This document shows, piece after piece, positions 1-8,193 of a DNA stretch of 64,000 nt. The notes under the pieces are model-generated. The model ran no database searches. It was given only the letters and a program-made list of their open reading frames with translations, and had not been told where the DNA came from. Position 1 is the stretch's first letter. Each line of letters starts with the position of its first letter. The position numbers and the translations under genes are program-made. Source of the stretch: Comamonadaceae bacterium (GTDB taxonomy: Bacteria; Pseudomonadota; Gammaproteobacteria; Burkholderiales; Burkholderiaceae_C); assembly GCA_027484575.1 (NCBI GenBank), contig JAIXSQ010000007.1, forward strand, positions 496,001 to 560,000, read 5' to 3'.

Positions 1-68
1 ACGAGCTGCTGGCGATCGCCGCCGCGCTGCGCCCCGCCGCCGCCTCGACCGCCGCCGCCTCCGCATGA
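1..68 (+). CDS. 3' end of an upstream gene (partial)
   Basis: An open frame runs in from the left edge and stops with TGA at 66-68. The visible tail ends in alanine-rich sequence (LRPAAASTAAASA). Its stop overlaps the ATG of the next gene by 4 bp (ATGA), so it is probably the previous member of the same glycosyltransferase operon. Too little is visible to assign a family. Confidence 0.6.
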   Translation, partial: ELLAIAAALRPAAASTAAASA

Positions 69-1303
69 CCCCCACCACCCCACCGCACGGCATGGACATC
101 GCCTTCTTCGCCTCGAGCCTGGTCTCCGCCTACTGGAACGGCGCGGCCACCTACTACCGCGGCATCGTGCGCGCGCTGCATGCGCGGGGCCACCGCGTGA
201 CCTTCTACGAGCCCGATGCCTACGACCGGCAGAAGCACCGCGACATCGCCGACCCGCCCTGGGCGAAGGTGGTCGTGTACCCGGCGCAGACCGAGGACGA
301 GGTGCTGCGCACCGTGGAACAGGCGCGCGGCGCCGACCTGGTGGTCAAGGCCAGCGGCGTGGGCGTGCACGACGCGCTGCTCGAGCGCGCGGTGCTGGAC
401 CTGCAGGGCCCCGCGACCACCGTCGTGTTCTGGGACGTGGACGCGCCGGCCACGCTGGACCGGCTGCACGGCGATGCGGCCGACCCGTTCCACGCGCTGG
501 TGCCGCGCTACGACCTGGTGCTGACCTACGGCGGCGGCGAGCCGGTGCGCCGGGCCTACCGGGCGCTGGGCGCGCGCGACTGCGTGCCGGTCTACAACGC
601 GCTGGATCCGTCCACCCACCACCCGGTGGCGCCCGATGCACGCTTTTCCGGCGACCTGGGCTTTCTGGGCAACCGCCTGCCCGACCGCGAGGCGCGGGTC
701 GAGTCCTTCTTCCTGCAGGCGGCGCAGCGGCTGCCGCAGCGGCGCTTCCTGCTGGGCGGCAGCGGCTGGGGCGACAAGCCGATGCCGGCCAACGTGAACT
801 ACCTGGGCCATGTCTACACGGCCGACCACAACGCCTTCAACTGCACGCCGCTGGCGGTGCTGAACATCAGCCGCGAGAGCATGGCGCGCTACGGCTTCTC
901 GCCCGCGACGCGGGTGTTCGAGGCGGCCGGTGCCGCGGCCTGCCTGATCACCGACGCCTGGGAAGGGCTGGAGCAGTTCTTCGCCCCCGGCCAGGAGATG
1001 CTGGTGGCGGCCAGCGGCGAGGAGGTCGCGGCGCAGCTGGAGGCCCTGACCCCGGACCGCGCCCGTGCGATCGGCCAGGCCGCGTTGCGCCGCGTGCTGG
1101 CCGAGCACACCTACGACCACCGGGCGGCGCAGCTGGATGCGGTGCTGGCGGGGCGGGATGCAACACCCGGGGTCGTCGCCCCGGCGAAGGCCGGGGCCCA
1201 GCGACTGTCCGCGGCCGCCGACCAGTCACTGGATCCCGGCCTTCGCCAGGATGACAGTGCCATGCATCGCGATGGCGACCTGGTTGCAAGGACCCCCGCA
1301 TGA
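65..1303 (+). CDS. CgeB-like glycosyltransferase with repeat-derived C-terminus
   Basis: 412 aa. Probable cytoplasmic GT-B fold glycosyltransferase of the CgeB/DUF3880-like group, expected to move a sugar onto a glycan or protein; donor and acceptor are unknown. The N-terminal Rossmann half starts with the pattern IAFFASSLVSAYWNGAATYY. The C-terminal half has the family signature around residues 275-320 (SPATRVFEAAGAAACLITD, then the WEGLEQFFAPGQE region) that normally forms the nucleotide-sugar site. It is 4-bp overlapped with both neighbours and is a paralogue of the next gene. The last 40 or so residues (VVAPAKAGAQ onward) are encoded by a hairpin repeat element (1172-1256), so the native protein probably ended near residue 368. 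The ATG at 65 is chosen for the ATGA overlap. Confidence 0.8.
   Translation: MTPTTPPHGMDIAFFASSLVSAYWNGAATYYRGIVRALHARGHRVTFYEPDAYDRQKHRDIADPPWAKVVVYPAQTEDEVLRTVEQARGADLVVKASGVGVHDALLERAVLDLQGPATTVVFWDVDAPATLDRLHGDAADPFHALVPRYDLVLTYGGGEPVRRAYRALGARDCVPVYNALDPSTHHPVAPDARFSGDLGFLGNRLPDREARVESFFLQAAQRLPQRRFLLGGSGWGDKPMPANVNYLGHVYTADHNAFNCTPLAVLNISRESMARYGFSPATRVFEAAGAAACLITDAWEGLEQFFAPGQEMLVAASGEEVAAQLEALTPDRARAIGQAALRRVLAEHTYDHRAAQLDAVLAGRDATPGVVAPAKAGAQRLSAAADQSLDPGLRQDDSAMHRDGDLVARTPA
1172..1256. repeat. Dispersed hairpin (REP/BIME-like) repeat inside the end of a gene
   Basis: Two GC-rich imperfect inverted arms (a CCCCGGCGAAGGCCGGGG motif at 1179-1196 and a CCCGGCCTTCGCCAGG motif near 1235-1250) flank a short centre, and the element ends in GATGACAG. 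In frame it reads as the PAKAGAQ ... DPGLRQDD peptide, which is the well-known hallmark of extragenic repeats of Burkholderiales and other proteobacteria. The 62.3-62.65 kb repeats share its architecture. Confidence 0.75.
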
Positions 1304-2382
1304 CCCGCCTGTCCATCGTCTTCCTCGGCCTGTCCATCACCTCGTCCTGGGGCAACGGCCATGCCACCACCTTCCGCGCGCTGGTGCGCGAGCTCGACGC
1401 CGCCGGGCATGCGGTGACCTTCCTGGAGCGCGACCAACCCTGGTACGCCGCGCACCGCGACCTGCCGCAGCCGCCCTGGGGCACGACGCTGCTGTACGGC
1501 AGCCTCGAGGAGCTGCACGACCGGCATGCCGAGGCGGTGCGCACGGCCGACCTGGTGGTGGTGGGCTCCTACGTGCCCGACGGCGCGGCCGTGGGCGACT
1601 GGGTGCAGCGCACCGCACGCGGCATCCGCGCCTTCTACGACATCGACACGCCCGTCACGCTGGCACGGCTGGCCCGTGGCCAGTGGGACTACCTGCGGCC
1701 CGACCAGGTGGCCGGCTACGACCTGTACCTGTCGTTCACCGGCGGGCCCACGCTGCGCCGGCTGGAGCGCGAGTTCGGCTCGCCGCGGGCGCGGGTGCTG
1801 TACTGCTCGGTCGATCCGTCGCTGTACTTCCCCGAGCCCTGCGCGCCGCGCTGGGACCTGGGCTACATGGGCACCTACAGCGACGACCGCCAGCCCGGCG
1901 TCGAGCGCCTGCTGCTGCAGCCCGCGCGCGAATGGACCGCGGGCCGCTTCACGGTGGTGGGCGCGCAGTACCCGGCCGACATCGCCTGGCCGGACAACGT
2001 GCAGTACACGCACCACCTGCCGCCGGCCGACCACCGCGCCTTCTACAACGCGCAGCGCTGGACGCTGAACATCACCCGCGACGACATGAAGGCCGCCGGC
2101 TGGTCGCCCAGCGTGCGGCTGTTCGAGGCCGCCGCCTGCGCCACCCCGATCGTGAGCGACCGCTGGGACGGGCTGGAGACGCTGCTGCAGCCGGGCCGCG
2201 AGATCGTGCTGGCCGACTCGGCCGCCGAGGTGCTGGCCGTGCTGCAGGGCATGGACGAGGACGCGCGCCGCCGCATGGGCGAGCGCGCGCGCAAGCGCAT
2301 CCTGGCGCAGCACACCGCGGCCCACCGCGCCGCCGAGCTGGTCGGCCACGCGCTGGACCTGCGCGCCGAGGCCACCGCCTGA
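1300..2382 (+). CDS. CgeB-like glycosyltransferase
   Basis: 360 aa. Second glycosyltransferase of the operon and a paralogue of the upstream gene. It has the same N-terminal pattern (IVFLGLSITSSWGNGHATTF) and the same C-terminal donor-site block near residues 260-310 (WSPSVRLFEAAACATPIVSD, then RWDGLETLLQPGREI). It lacks the repeat-derived tail of its paralogue, which shows where the fold should end. The start overlaps the previous stop by 4 bp, so translation is coupled. Tandem CgeB-type enzymes next to a methyltransferase suggest stepwise building and capping of a surface glycan; the acceptor cannot be read from sequence. Confidence 0.8.
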   Translation: MTRLSIVFLGLSITSSWGNGHATTFRALVRELDAAGHAVTFLERDQPWYAAHRDLPQPPWGTTLLYGSLEELHDRHAEAVRTADLVVVGSYVPDGAAVGDWVQRTARGIRAFYDIDTPVTLARLARGQWDYLRPDQVAGYDLYLSFTGGPTLRRLEREFGSPRARVLYCSVDPSLYFPEPCAPRWDLGYMGTYSDDRQPGVERLLLQPAREWTAGRFTVVGAQYPADIAWPDNVQYTHHLPPADHRAFYNAQRWTLNITRDDMKAAGWSPSVRLFEAAACATPIVSDRWDGLETLLQPGREIVLADSAAEVLAVLQGMDEDARRRMGERARKRILAQHTAAHRAAELVGHALDLRAEATA

Positions 2383-2414
2383 CCCGCCGCCCGCCACCCG
2401 GAGAAACACCCACC

Positions 2415-3239
2415 ATGGCTGCAGTCCAGAGCCCGGCCCACGACCCCGCCCAGCTGCGCCGCGAGATCGACGCGCTCGGCCCGTGGTTCCACAACCTGCA
2501 CCTGCCCGGCGGCGTGCAGACGCTGCCCGACAGCTTCATCGGCGGCGACTTCCCCGGCTTCAAGTGGCGCGAGATCGCGCCGCACGTGCCGCAGGACCTC
2601 AGCGGCTGGCGCGTGCTGGACGTGGGCTGCAACGCCGGCTACTACAGCTTCGAGCTGGCGCGCCGCGGCGCGCAGGTCACCGCGATCGACGTCGACGCGC
2701 ACTACCTGAAGCAGGCGCGCTGGGCCGCGGGCGTGCTGGGCCTGGACCACCGCATCGACTTCCACCACATGGGCGTGTACGAGGTGGCCCGGCTGCCCGG
2801 CACCTGGGACCTGGTGTGGTTCATGGGCGTGTACTACCACCTGCGCTACCCGCTGCTGGCGCTGGACCTGCTGGCGCGGCGCACGCGGCGCCTGATGATG
2901 TTCCAGACCCTGACCATGCCCGGCGAGGAGGTGCATCCCGACACCTCGGACCGGCCGCTGGACCAGCGCGAGGCCTTCCTGGCGCCCGGCTGGCCCAAGA
3001 TGGCCTTCGTGGAGCACAGCTTCGCCGGCGACCCGAGCAACTGGTGGGTGGCCAACCACGCCGGCTGCGAGGCGATGCTGCGCGCGGCCGGCCTGCGCAT
3101 CCTGGGCCGGCCGGCCGGCGAGATCTACCTGTGCGAGCCCGACCCCGCGCCCCGCGCGCGCGACTGGGCCAGCGACCTGCTGGTGGGCTCGGCGCTGGAG
3201 GCGGTGCGCGAGGTCGCGCAGCCGCAGCCCCCCCGATGA
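2415..3239 (+). CDS. SAM-dependent methyltransferase (DUF1698/TIGR04290-like)
   Basis: 274 aa. Class I methyltransferase. The SAM-binding motif I is VLDVGCNAGYYSFELARRGA at about residues 70-90, with acidic motif II (VTAIDVD) after it. The FKWREIAPHVPQDLSGWRVLDVG context and the NWWVANHAGCEAMLRAAGL block resemble the DUF1698/CmoB-related family and, from memory, the methyltransferase family TIGR04290 that travels with glycosyltransferases. A GGAGAAA ribosome site precedes the ATG by 9 nt. It starts 32 bp after the glycosyltransferase stop and overlaps the next gene by 4 bp. It probably methylates the product of the two glycosyltransferases; this is inferred from position only. Confidence 0.8.
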   Translation: MAAVQSPAHDPAQLRREIDALGPWFHNLHLPGGVQTLPDSFIGGDFPGFKWREIAPHVPQDLSGWRVLDVGCNAGYYSFELARRGAQVTAIDVDAHYLKQARWAAGVLGLDHRIDFHHMGVYEVARLPGTWDLVWFMGVYYHLRYPLLALDLLARRTRRLMMFQTLTMPGEEVHPDTSDRPLDQREAFLAPGWPKMAFVEHSFAGDPSNWWVANHAGCEAMLRAAGLRILGRPAGEIYLCEPDPAPRARDWASDLLVGSALEAVREVAQPQPPR

Positions 3240-4282
3240 ACGCGGCGGCCGGCGCGGCCTCCCCGCTGGCCCTGGCCGATGCGGCCTGCCTGCTGCCCAC
3301 GCCGGCGCTGCTGGCCCATGTGCGCGCCGCGCTGGCGCTGGCGCCCCGGCTGGTGCTGGTGGTGCGGCGCGCGACCGCCGCCCCTTCGCCCGCCTGCCCG
3401 TTCACCGCGCAGGACCGCTGGCGCTGGCTGCGCGACGCCCTGCCGGCCGACGACGCCGCGCGCATCGACCTGCTCCCGCTGCGCGAGCTGTACGACGCCG
3501 CGCGCGAGCTGCGGGCGATCCGGCGTGCGCTGCCGGCCGATGCCGGGCCGGTGCACTGGCTGCGTGCCGCCGCGCCGGGGCTCGATGCGCCGGCGCTGCC
3601 GCCGGGCTGGACGCAGCAGGTCGCCGCGTCGGACCCGGACGCACCGGCCGGCCAGGCCCTGGCGGCGCTGTACGCGGCCGAGGACCCACGGGCACAGCTC
3701 GGGCACTGGCAGGACAGCCTGGGGCCGGCGGCCACGCAGGTGCTGGCGGACTGGGTCACCGGCGGTGCGCCCGGCGAGTTCGAGCGCCTGCGCACCGACT
3801 GGCGCCAGATCGCGCACGAGCTGCGCGTGTGGTCGGCCGTGCCCTACCCCGTGGTCAAGGTCACGGTCGACACGGTGGTGCGCGCGGCCGGCCAGGTGCT
3901 GCTGGTGCGGCGCGGCCGGCCGCCCGGCCTGGGCCTGTGGGCGCTGCCCGGGGGCTTCCTGGAGCCGGACGAACCGGTGCTCGATGCGGCGCTGCGCGAG
4001 CTGCACGAGGAGACCGGGCTGCCGGTGCCGCTGGCGGACCTGCACGCGGCGGTGCGCGGCCAGCGCGCCTTCACCCACCCGCGCCGCAGCCAGCGCGGCC
4101 GCATCGTCACCTTCACCGTGTTCGTCGACCTGCCGCATGCCCAAGCGCCCCCGGTGCAGGGCGGCGACGACGCGGCCGAGGCGCGCTGGGTGCCGGTCGA
4201 GGCGCTCGCCGGGCTGGAGGCCCGGCTGCACGACGACCACTTCCTGATGCTCGACGCCTTCCTCGGGCTGCTGCCCGACTGA
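3236..4282 (+). CDS. NMNAT-like/Nudix fusion protein
   Basis: 348 aa. The C-terminal half (about 200-345) is a Nudix hydrolase with an intact Nudix box, GFLEPDE followed by REL-H-EE-T-GL, as in ADP-ribose/NADH pyrophosphatases. The N-terminal half aligns in layout with the NMN adenylyltransferase domain of bifunctional NadM-Nudix proteins, but the nucleotidyltransferase GxFxPxHxGH motif is missing. The N domain may therefore be catalytically dead, and ADP-ribose or dinucleotide hydrolysis is the likelier activity. Last gene of the operon; its ATG overlaps the methyltransferase stop by 4 bp. Confidence 0.75.
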   Translation: MNAAAGAASPLALADAACLLPTPALLAHVRAALALAPRLVLVVRRATAAPSPACPFTAQDRWRWLRDALPADDAARIDLLPLRELYDAARELRAIRRALPADAGPVHWLRAAAPGLDAPALPPGWTQQVAASDPDAPAGQALAALYAAEDPRAQLGHWQDSLGPAATQVLADWVTGGAPGEFERLRTDWRQIAHELRVWSAVPYPVVKVTVDTVVRAAGQVLLVRRGRPPGLGLWALPGGFLEPDEPVLDAALRELHEETGLPVPLADLHAAVRGQRAFTHPRRSQRGRIVTFTVFVDLPHAQAPPVQGGDDAAEARWVPVEALAGLEARLHDDHFLMLDAFLGLLPD

Positions 4283-4283
4283 G

Positions 4284-4847
4284 TCAGGCCATCGGGGGCG
4301 GCGCGCCCCGCCACACCGGCCCGCGCAGGATGCCGTCGGGCCCCACGGCGCCCGCCACCAGGCTGGCGATGCTGCGCAGCACCCGGGCGTCCTCGGACTG
4401 CAGGCCCGGGCGCGCGCCGGTGCTGAAGCAGCACACCGTGCCCCAGACCGAGCCGTCGGCCAGCACGATGGGCGCGCTCAGGTAGCAGCCGATGCCCAGG
4501 CGCGCGGTGGTCGGCAGGCCGGCGGTGTCGGCGCAGGCCGCGGTGTCGGGCACCGCGGCAGCCAGCGCGCCGCGGGCCACCAGCCGGCAGTAGGTGTCGG
4601 CCAGCGGGTCGGCATCGCCGGCGCGCAGGGGACGTGCCAGGCCGCGCGTGTCGTCGACCAGCACGATGCGCCGGCTGTCGCCGTCGATCCGGCCGATGAA
4701 GGCCACCTCCATGCGCAGGGCGGCCCGCACCTGCGACAGGAAGGCCGCCAGGTCGGCGAGTTCGGGAAGGGAGGCCGCATCCGGCGTGGCGTGCGGCAGC
4801 CCGGCGAGCGGCGGCGCATCCGGCGGGAGTTGAGGGCGTGACTGCAT
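4284..4847 (-). CDS. GAF domain protein
   Basis: 187 aa. A single GAF sensor domain spans about residues 25-175. It is recognisable from LAAFLSQVRAALRMEVAFIG, the YCRLVARG segment and the C-terminal SAPIVLADGSVWGTVCCFST pattern typical of GAF domains preceding cyclases or kinases. No output domain is attached, so it is a stand-alone ligand or redox sensor. It is convergent with the Nudix gene (1-bp gap) and lies downstream of the MFS gene on the same strand with a 71-bp gap. The ATG at 4847 gives a full-length domain. Confidence 0.7.
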   Translation of the reverse strand: MQSRPQLPPDAPPLAGLPHATPDAASLPELADLAAFLSQVRAALRMEVAFIGRIDGDSRRIVLVDDTRGLARPLRAGDADPLADTYCRLVARGALAAAVPDTAACADTAGLPTTARLGIGCYLSAPIVLADGSVWGTVCCFSTGARPGLQSEDARVLRSIASLVAGAVGPDGILRGPVWRGAPPPMA

Positions 4848-4918
4848 GGCACCTCGGCACGGGGGAACGACCCCTCCGACTGTGCCAGCCTGGCCCGGGG
4901 CTGGCTGTCGGCGGGGTC

Positions 4919-6166
4919 CTACGCCGGATGCGGCTGCGCCGCGGGCCGCAGCGGCGCCTCGGGGATCGGCAGGTGCAGCAGCGTGGCGCCGACCGCCAGC
5001 GCGATGTCGATCCACCACACGAGGTCGTAGCTGCCCGTGGCCTGGAACACCGCGCCGCCCAGCCAGGCGCCCAGGAAGCCGCCGACCTGGTGGGTGAACA
5101 TCACCACGCCGAACAGCATGGCCATGTTGGCGGGACCGAAGAAGCGCGCCACCAGGCCGGCCGTGGGCGGCACCGTCGACAGGAAGGTCAGGCCCATCAC
5201 CGCCGCGAAGGCCAGCACCACCGGCCCGGTCTTGGGCGCCGCGAGGAAGGCCAGCACGGCCAGGGCGCGGGCCGCGTAGACCAGCGACAGCAGCGACTTC
5301 ATGCGCCAGCGCCCCACCGCCCAGCCCATGGCCAGGCTGCCGGCGATGTTGGCCGCGCCCAGCACGGCCAGTGCCCAGCCGCCCCACACCGTGGGCAGGC
5401 CGCAGGCGGCCACCACGCCCGGCAGGTGGGTGGCCAGGAAGGCGACGTGGAAGCCGCAGACGAAGAAGCCCGCGGCCAGCAGCAGGAAGCCGCGGTGGGC
5501 GAGCGCGGCGCGCAGGGCCTGGCGCGCCGGCAGCGGCGCCGCGGGCGCGGGGGCCCCGGCCGCCGGCGCGGTGCCGGCGGCCGGCGGGCCGCCGCGCAGC
5601 ACCAGCGCCGCGGGCAGCGCCAGCAGCACCACCAGCGCCAGCACCTGCAGCGCACCGGACCAGCCCAGGGCGCCGATGAGGGCGGCCGCGATGGGCGCGA
5701 GCAGGAACTGCCCGGTGGAGCCGCCGGCGTTGACCACGCCGGTGGCCAGGCCGCGCCGCTCGGCCGGGATCAGCCGCGTGGTCGCGGCCATCAGCACCGC
5801 CGGGCCGGCCATGCCGGCGCCACCGGCCGACAGCACGCCCACCGCGAGCACCAGGCCCAGCGTGGTGGTCATGAACGGGGTCAGCGCGGTGCCGATGGCC
5901 ACCAGCACCACGCCGGCCACCAGCACCCGGCCCGCGCCCACGCGGTCGGCGATCGCGCCGGCGAAGGGCTGGGTCAGCCCCCACCACAGCTGGCCGAAGG
6001 CGAAGGCCAGGCTGATGCTGGCCAGCCCCAAGCCGGTGGCCGTGTTCAGCGGGCCGAGGAACAGGCCCATGCTCTGGCGCGTGCCCATGGTCAGGGCGAA
6101 GGTGCCGGCGGCGGCCAGCAGCACCAGCCAGACGGCGGCAGGCGCGGGGGAACGGGTGGTGGTCAT
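4919..6166 (-). CDS. MFS transporter
   Basis: 415 aa. Major facilitator superfamily permease of the inner membrane with about 12 hydrophobic segments and a central Ala/Pro-rich loop at about residues 195-215. The loop 2-3 motif appears as GAIADRVGAGRV. The N-terminus (LTMGTRQSMGLFLGPLN) resembles the oxalate/formate antiporter-like and drug-efflux subgroup common in Burkholderiales. Its ATG overlaps the stop of the MarR gene by 4 bp, so the pair is co-translated and the regulator probably controls it. Substrate unknown. Confidence 0.8.
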   Translation of the reverse strand: MTTTRSPAPAAVWLVLLAAAGTFALTMGTRQSMGLFLGPLNTATGLGLASISLAFAFGQLWWGLTQPFAGAIADRVGAGRVLVAGVVLVAIGTALTPFMTTTLGLVLAVGVLSAGGAGMAGPAVLMAATTRLIPAERRGLATGVVNAGGSTGQFLLAPIAAALIGALGWSGALQVLALVVLLALPAALVLRGGPPAAGTAPAAGAPAPAAPLPARQALRAALAHRGFLLLAAGFFVCGFHVAFLATHLPGVVAACGLPTVWGGWALAVLGAANIAGSLAMGWAVGRWRMKSLLSLVYAARALAVLAFLAAPKTGPVVLAFAAVMGLTFLSTVPPTAGLVARFFGPANMAMLFGVVMFTHQVGGFLGAWLGGAVFQATGSYDLVWWIDIALAVGATLLHLPIPEAPLRPAAQPHPA

Positions 6167-6615
6167 GAGGCTTCCTCGTCGGCCGCGGGGGCCAGCAGTG
6201 CACTGCACTCGTCGAGCAGCGCATGCAGCGCCACGACCCGTCGCGGCCCGAGCGCCGCATTGAGCTGCTCCTGCGCCACGCGCCAGCGCCGCTGCGCCTC
6301 GGTGCGCTTGTCGCGGCCGGCGTCGGTGGCCTGCACCAGCAGGCTGCGCGCGTCGGGGCCGGGCCGCTGCGCGATCCAGCCGGCGGCCAGCAGCGGCTGC
6401 AGGTTGCGGCTGAGCGTCGAGGCGGACACGCGCATGGTCCGCGCCAGGTCGACCGGGCGGATCGGCCCGAGCTTGCAGACGTAGGACAGCAGCGAGTACT
6501 GGGTGCCCTTCAGCCCGGTCCTGCCCACCTCGGCGTCGTACAGCTGCGCCACCTGCCGCATCAGCTGCCGCAGCTTGAGGTTGGTGCAGCCTTGCGGCTT
6601 GACAGGGGCGTCCAT
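6163..6615 (-). CDS. MarR family transcriptional regulator
   Basis: 150 aa winged-helix regulator. The helix-turn-helix is at about residues 50-75 (GPIRPVDLARTMRVSASTLSRNLQPL) and the wing follows (GWIAQRPGPDARSLLVQATDAG). Length and layout are those of the MarR family, which bind as dimers to palindromes and usually release on binding small aromatic ligands. It is divergent from the thioesterase, and a 9-bp-arm palindrome at 6629-6647 lies between them. It is co-translated with the MFS exporter. Confidence 0.85.
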   Translation of the reverse strand: MDAPVKPQGCTNLKLRQLMRQVAQLYDAEVGRTGLKGTQYSLLSYVCKLGPIRPVDLARTMRVSASTLSRNLQPLLAAGWIAQRPGPDARSLLVQATDAGRDKRTEAQRRWRVAQEQLNAALGPRRVVALHALLDECSALLAPAADEEAS

Positions 6616-6628
6616 GGGAGATTAGTGT

Positions 6629-6647
6629 ATCTGCAACTGTTGTAGAT
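6629..6647. promoter_or_regulatory. Probable MarR operator
   Basis: The inverted repeat ATCTGCAAC-T-GTTGTAGAT has 9-bp arms with one mismatch. It lies in the 51-bp gap between the divergent marR-type gene and the thioesterase gene. Position, size and AT content match MarR-family operators, so it would allow one dimer to control both directions. Confidence 0.55.
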
Positions 6648-6666
6648 GCAAGTGAAAGGATCGACG

Positions 6667-7200
6667 ATGGCAGACGACACCCTGGCCCGCTGGCTGGCCG
6701 AGGAGGAGGTGCAGCAGCGCGTGTTCGAGGGGGGGCCGGGCCCCGGCGTGGCCACGCCGGACCAGGTGCAGGGGCTGTCGGGCCTGCAGACCATGCAGGC
6801 CATGCTGGCCGGCCGCCTGCCCTACGCGCCCATCGCGCGCACGCTCGACTTCCTGCTGGTGTCGGTGGATGACGGCGTGGCCGTCTTCCAGGGCACGCCT
6901 GGCCCGGCGCACCTGAACCCCATGGGCGGCATCCATGGCGGCTGGTACGCCACCCTGCTCGACTCGGCGCTGGGCTGCGCCGTGCACACGAAGATGCCGA
7001 CGGGCCGCGGCTACACCACGGCCGAGCTGAGCATCAACATCGTGCGGGCCCTGGGGCCCAAGGCGCCGCGGGTGCGGGCCGAAGGCCGCGTGCTGCACGC
7101 CGGCCGGCAGCTGGCCACGGCCGAGGGCCGGCTGGTGGGCCCCGACGGCACGCTGTACGCGCACGCCACGACCACCTGCCTGGTGTTCGAGGCGCGCTGA
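6667..7200 (+). CDS. PaaI-type hotdog thioesterase
   Basis: 177 aa. Acyl-CoA thioesterase of the hotdog superfamily, PaaI/YdiI branch. The catalytic block is [25 protein letters not shown] around residues 80-105, with the typical G-I-H-G-G and the acidic residue (D) in the central helix. Members hydrolyse phenylacetyl- or benzoyl-type CoA thioesters in the cytoplasm. The second ATG (6667) is chosen because AAAGGA lies 7 nt upstream. The ATG at 6646 lies inside the palindrome and would add seven residues. Divergent from the MarR/MFS pair and probably co-regulated. Confidence 0.75.
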   Translation: MADDTLARWLAEEEVQQRVFEGGPGPGVATPDQVQGLSGLQTMQAMLAGRLPYAPIARTLDFLLVSVDDGVAVFQGTPGPAHLNPMGGIHGGWYATLLDSALGCAVHTKMPTGRGYTTAELSINIVRALGPKAPRVRAEGRVLHAGRQLATAEGRLVGPDGTLYAHATTTCLVFEAR

Positions 7201-7235
7201 GCGGCGGGGGCCGGGCGCACCTATCATCCCGGCCC

Positions 7236-7628
7236 ATGCGCCTCCTCCACACCATGCTGCGCGTCGGCGACCTGCAGCGCTCCATCGACTTCTACACCCG
7301 CGTGCTGGGCATGCGGCTGCTGCGCACCACCGAGCGGCCCGAGCAGAAGTACTCGCTGGCCTTCGTGGGCTACGGCACCAACCCCGACCATGCCGAGATC
7401 GAGCTGACCTACAACCACGGCGTCTCCAGCTACGAACTGGGCACGGCCTACGGCCACATCGCGCTGGGCGTGCCGGACGTGTACGGCGCCTGCGAGCGGA
7501 TCCGCGCCGCCGGCGGGGCCATCACCCGCGAGCCCGGCCCGGTGCAGGGTGGCAGCACGGTGATCGCCTTCGTGACCGATCCTGACGGCTACAAGATCGA
7601 ATTAATCCAAAGAGCGACAAGCACTTAG
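7236..7628 (+). CDS. gloA: Lactoylglutathione lyase (glyoxalase I), 3' end rewritten by prophage
   Basis: 130 aa. Isomerises the hemithioacetal of methylglyoxal and glutathione to S-lactoylglutathione in cytoplasmic detoxification. The protein is a full-length single-domain VOC fold. It starts [26 protein letters not shown] and has metal ligands His6, Glu57 (HAEIELTYN region), His75 (YGHIALGV) and the Glu near the C-terminus (YKIELIQ). The codons for GYKIE are the attachment site. Host DNA ends there and phage DNA supplies a new ending, LIQRATST instead of LIQRTA, so the enzyme stays intact after integration. Confidence 0.95.
   Translation: MRLLHTMLRVGDLQRSIDFYTRVLGMRLLRTTERPEQKYSLAFVGYGTNPDHAEIELTYNHGVSSYELGTAYGHIALGVPDVYGACERIRAAGGAITREPGPVQGGSTVIAFVTDPDGYKIELIQRATST
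7586..7600. other. attL, left prophage boundary
   Basis: A 15-bp core, CGGCTACAAGATCGA, is identical to 44956-44970. It lies in the last codons of the glyoxalase gene. To its right the reading frame switches to lower-GC phage codons (gaa tta atc caa aga) that restore a C-terminus. The distance between cores is about 37.4 kb. Confidence 0.9.
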
Positions 7629-7658
7629 CAATTCATCCGCGCCACATCCGTCAATTTC

Positions 7659-7877
7659 ATGCCCGAGAAGGTCCTGCACCGCTGGTGGATGCCGCCCAGC
7701 CCATGGCGCCGCCGCGAGCACCTGAGCCCCCACCACATGGACGAGGAGACCGCGCGCCAGGCCGGCGCGCTGCGGCCTGAGCCGACCTCGCGCAGGGTGA
7801 TGACGGACGTGGGCCACACCGATGGCGGCGGCGCCCCGCCGCCCGGCGAGGCCTGGAAAGAGAACGGCCCGCACTGA
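7659..7877 (+). CDS. Possible small prophage-end protein
   Basis: 72 aa, rich in Trp, His and Pro. It contains a HRWWMPPSPWRRREHLSPHHM block followed by EETARQAGALRPEP, a layout I associate with short unknown proteins near phage lysis or host-boundary regions (an SRWxMTEEdA..PGA-like pattern). No strong ribosome site is visible. It is the only + strand candidate in the 280 bp between attL and the lipoprotein. Function unknown; it may be non-coding. Confidence 0.4.
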   Translation: MPEKVLHRWWMPPSPWRRREHLSPHHMDEETARQAGALRPEPTSRRVMTDVGHTDGGGAPPPGEAWKENGPH

Positions 7878-7910
7878 GGCGGGCCGGCCCCGTTATGGGC
7901 AGCCTGGCAC

Positions 7911-8165
7911 CTAGTCAGCGCATGCGAAGGTGGCCACACGCGGGACCATCGATGCGGGCAGATTGGAATGCGCGGGCACCTCGCTGATCAGCCTGGCGGG
8001 CGCCTTGCCGCCACTGGCCAAGCAAGCCTTGTCGGCCTCCTCCTGAGGAAGCGAACCAATGCTCTGGTCATAGCGCAGGGACACGCGCTTGCCATCGGCG
8101 TACTGCACGACAGCACAGCCGGTAAGTACGAGCGGGGCGACAAGCAGGAGTGCGGCTTTCTTCAT
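7911..8165 (-). CDS. Small predicted lipoprotein of the prophage
   Basis: 84 aa. A short signal peptide (MKKAALLLVAPLVLTGC) ends in a lipobox L-T-G-C, so Cys17 should be lipidated and the protein anchored in an outer or inner membrane leaflet. The mature part has a second Cys near the C-terminus (TFACAD). The start at 8165 is chosen because it puts the signal peptide at the N-terminus. It lies after the terminator of the lysis cassette and so probably has its own promoter. It is a good candidate for lysogenic conversion or superinfection exclusion. No family recognised. Confidence 0.7.
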   Translation of the reverse strand: MKKAALLLVAPLVLTGCAVVQYADGKRVSLRYDQSIGSLPQEEADKACLASGGKAPARLISEVPAHSNLPASMVPRVATFACAD

Positions 8166-8193
8166 GCCCGCGACTCTAGCAACCAGCTCAGCC

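Noticed and set aside
2483..4282. Long frame spanning the methyltransferase and Nudix genes
   Set aside because: Its first part is an out-of-frame shadow; the real start is the ATG at 3236 with the overlap to the previous gene.
4838..6484. A 548-codon + strand frame across the MFS and MarR genes
   Set aside because: Gln/Gly/His/Arg composition of an antisense shadow. The opposite strand has MFS helices and a MarR HTH.
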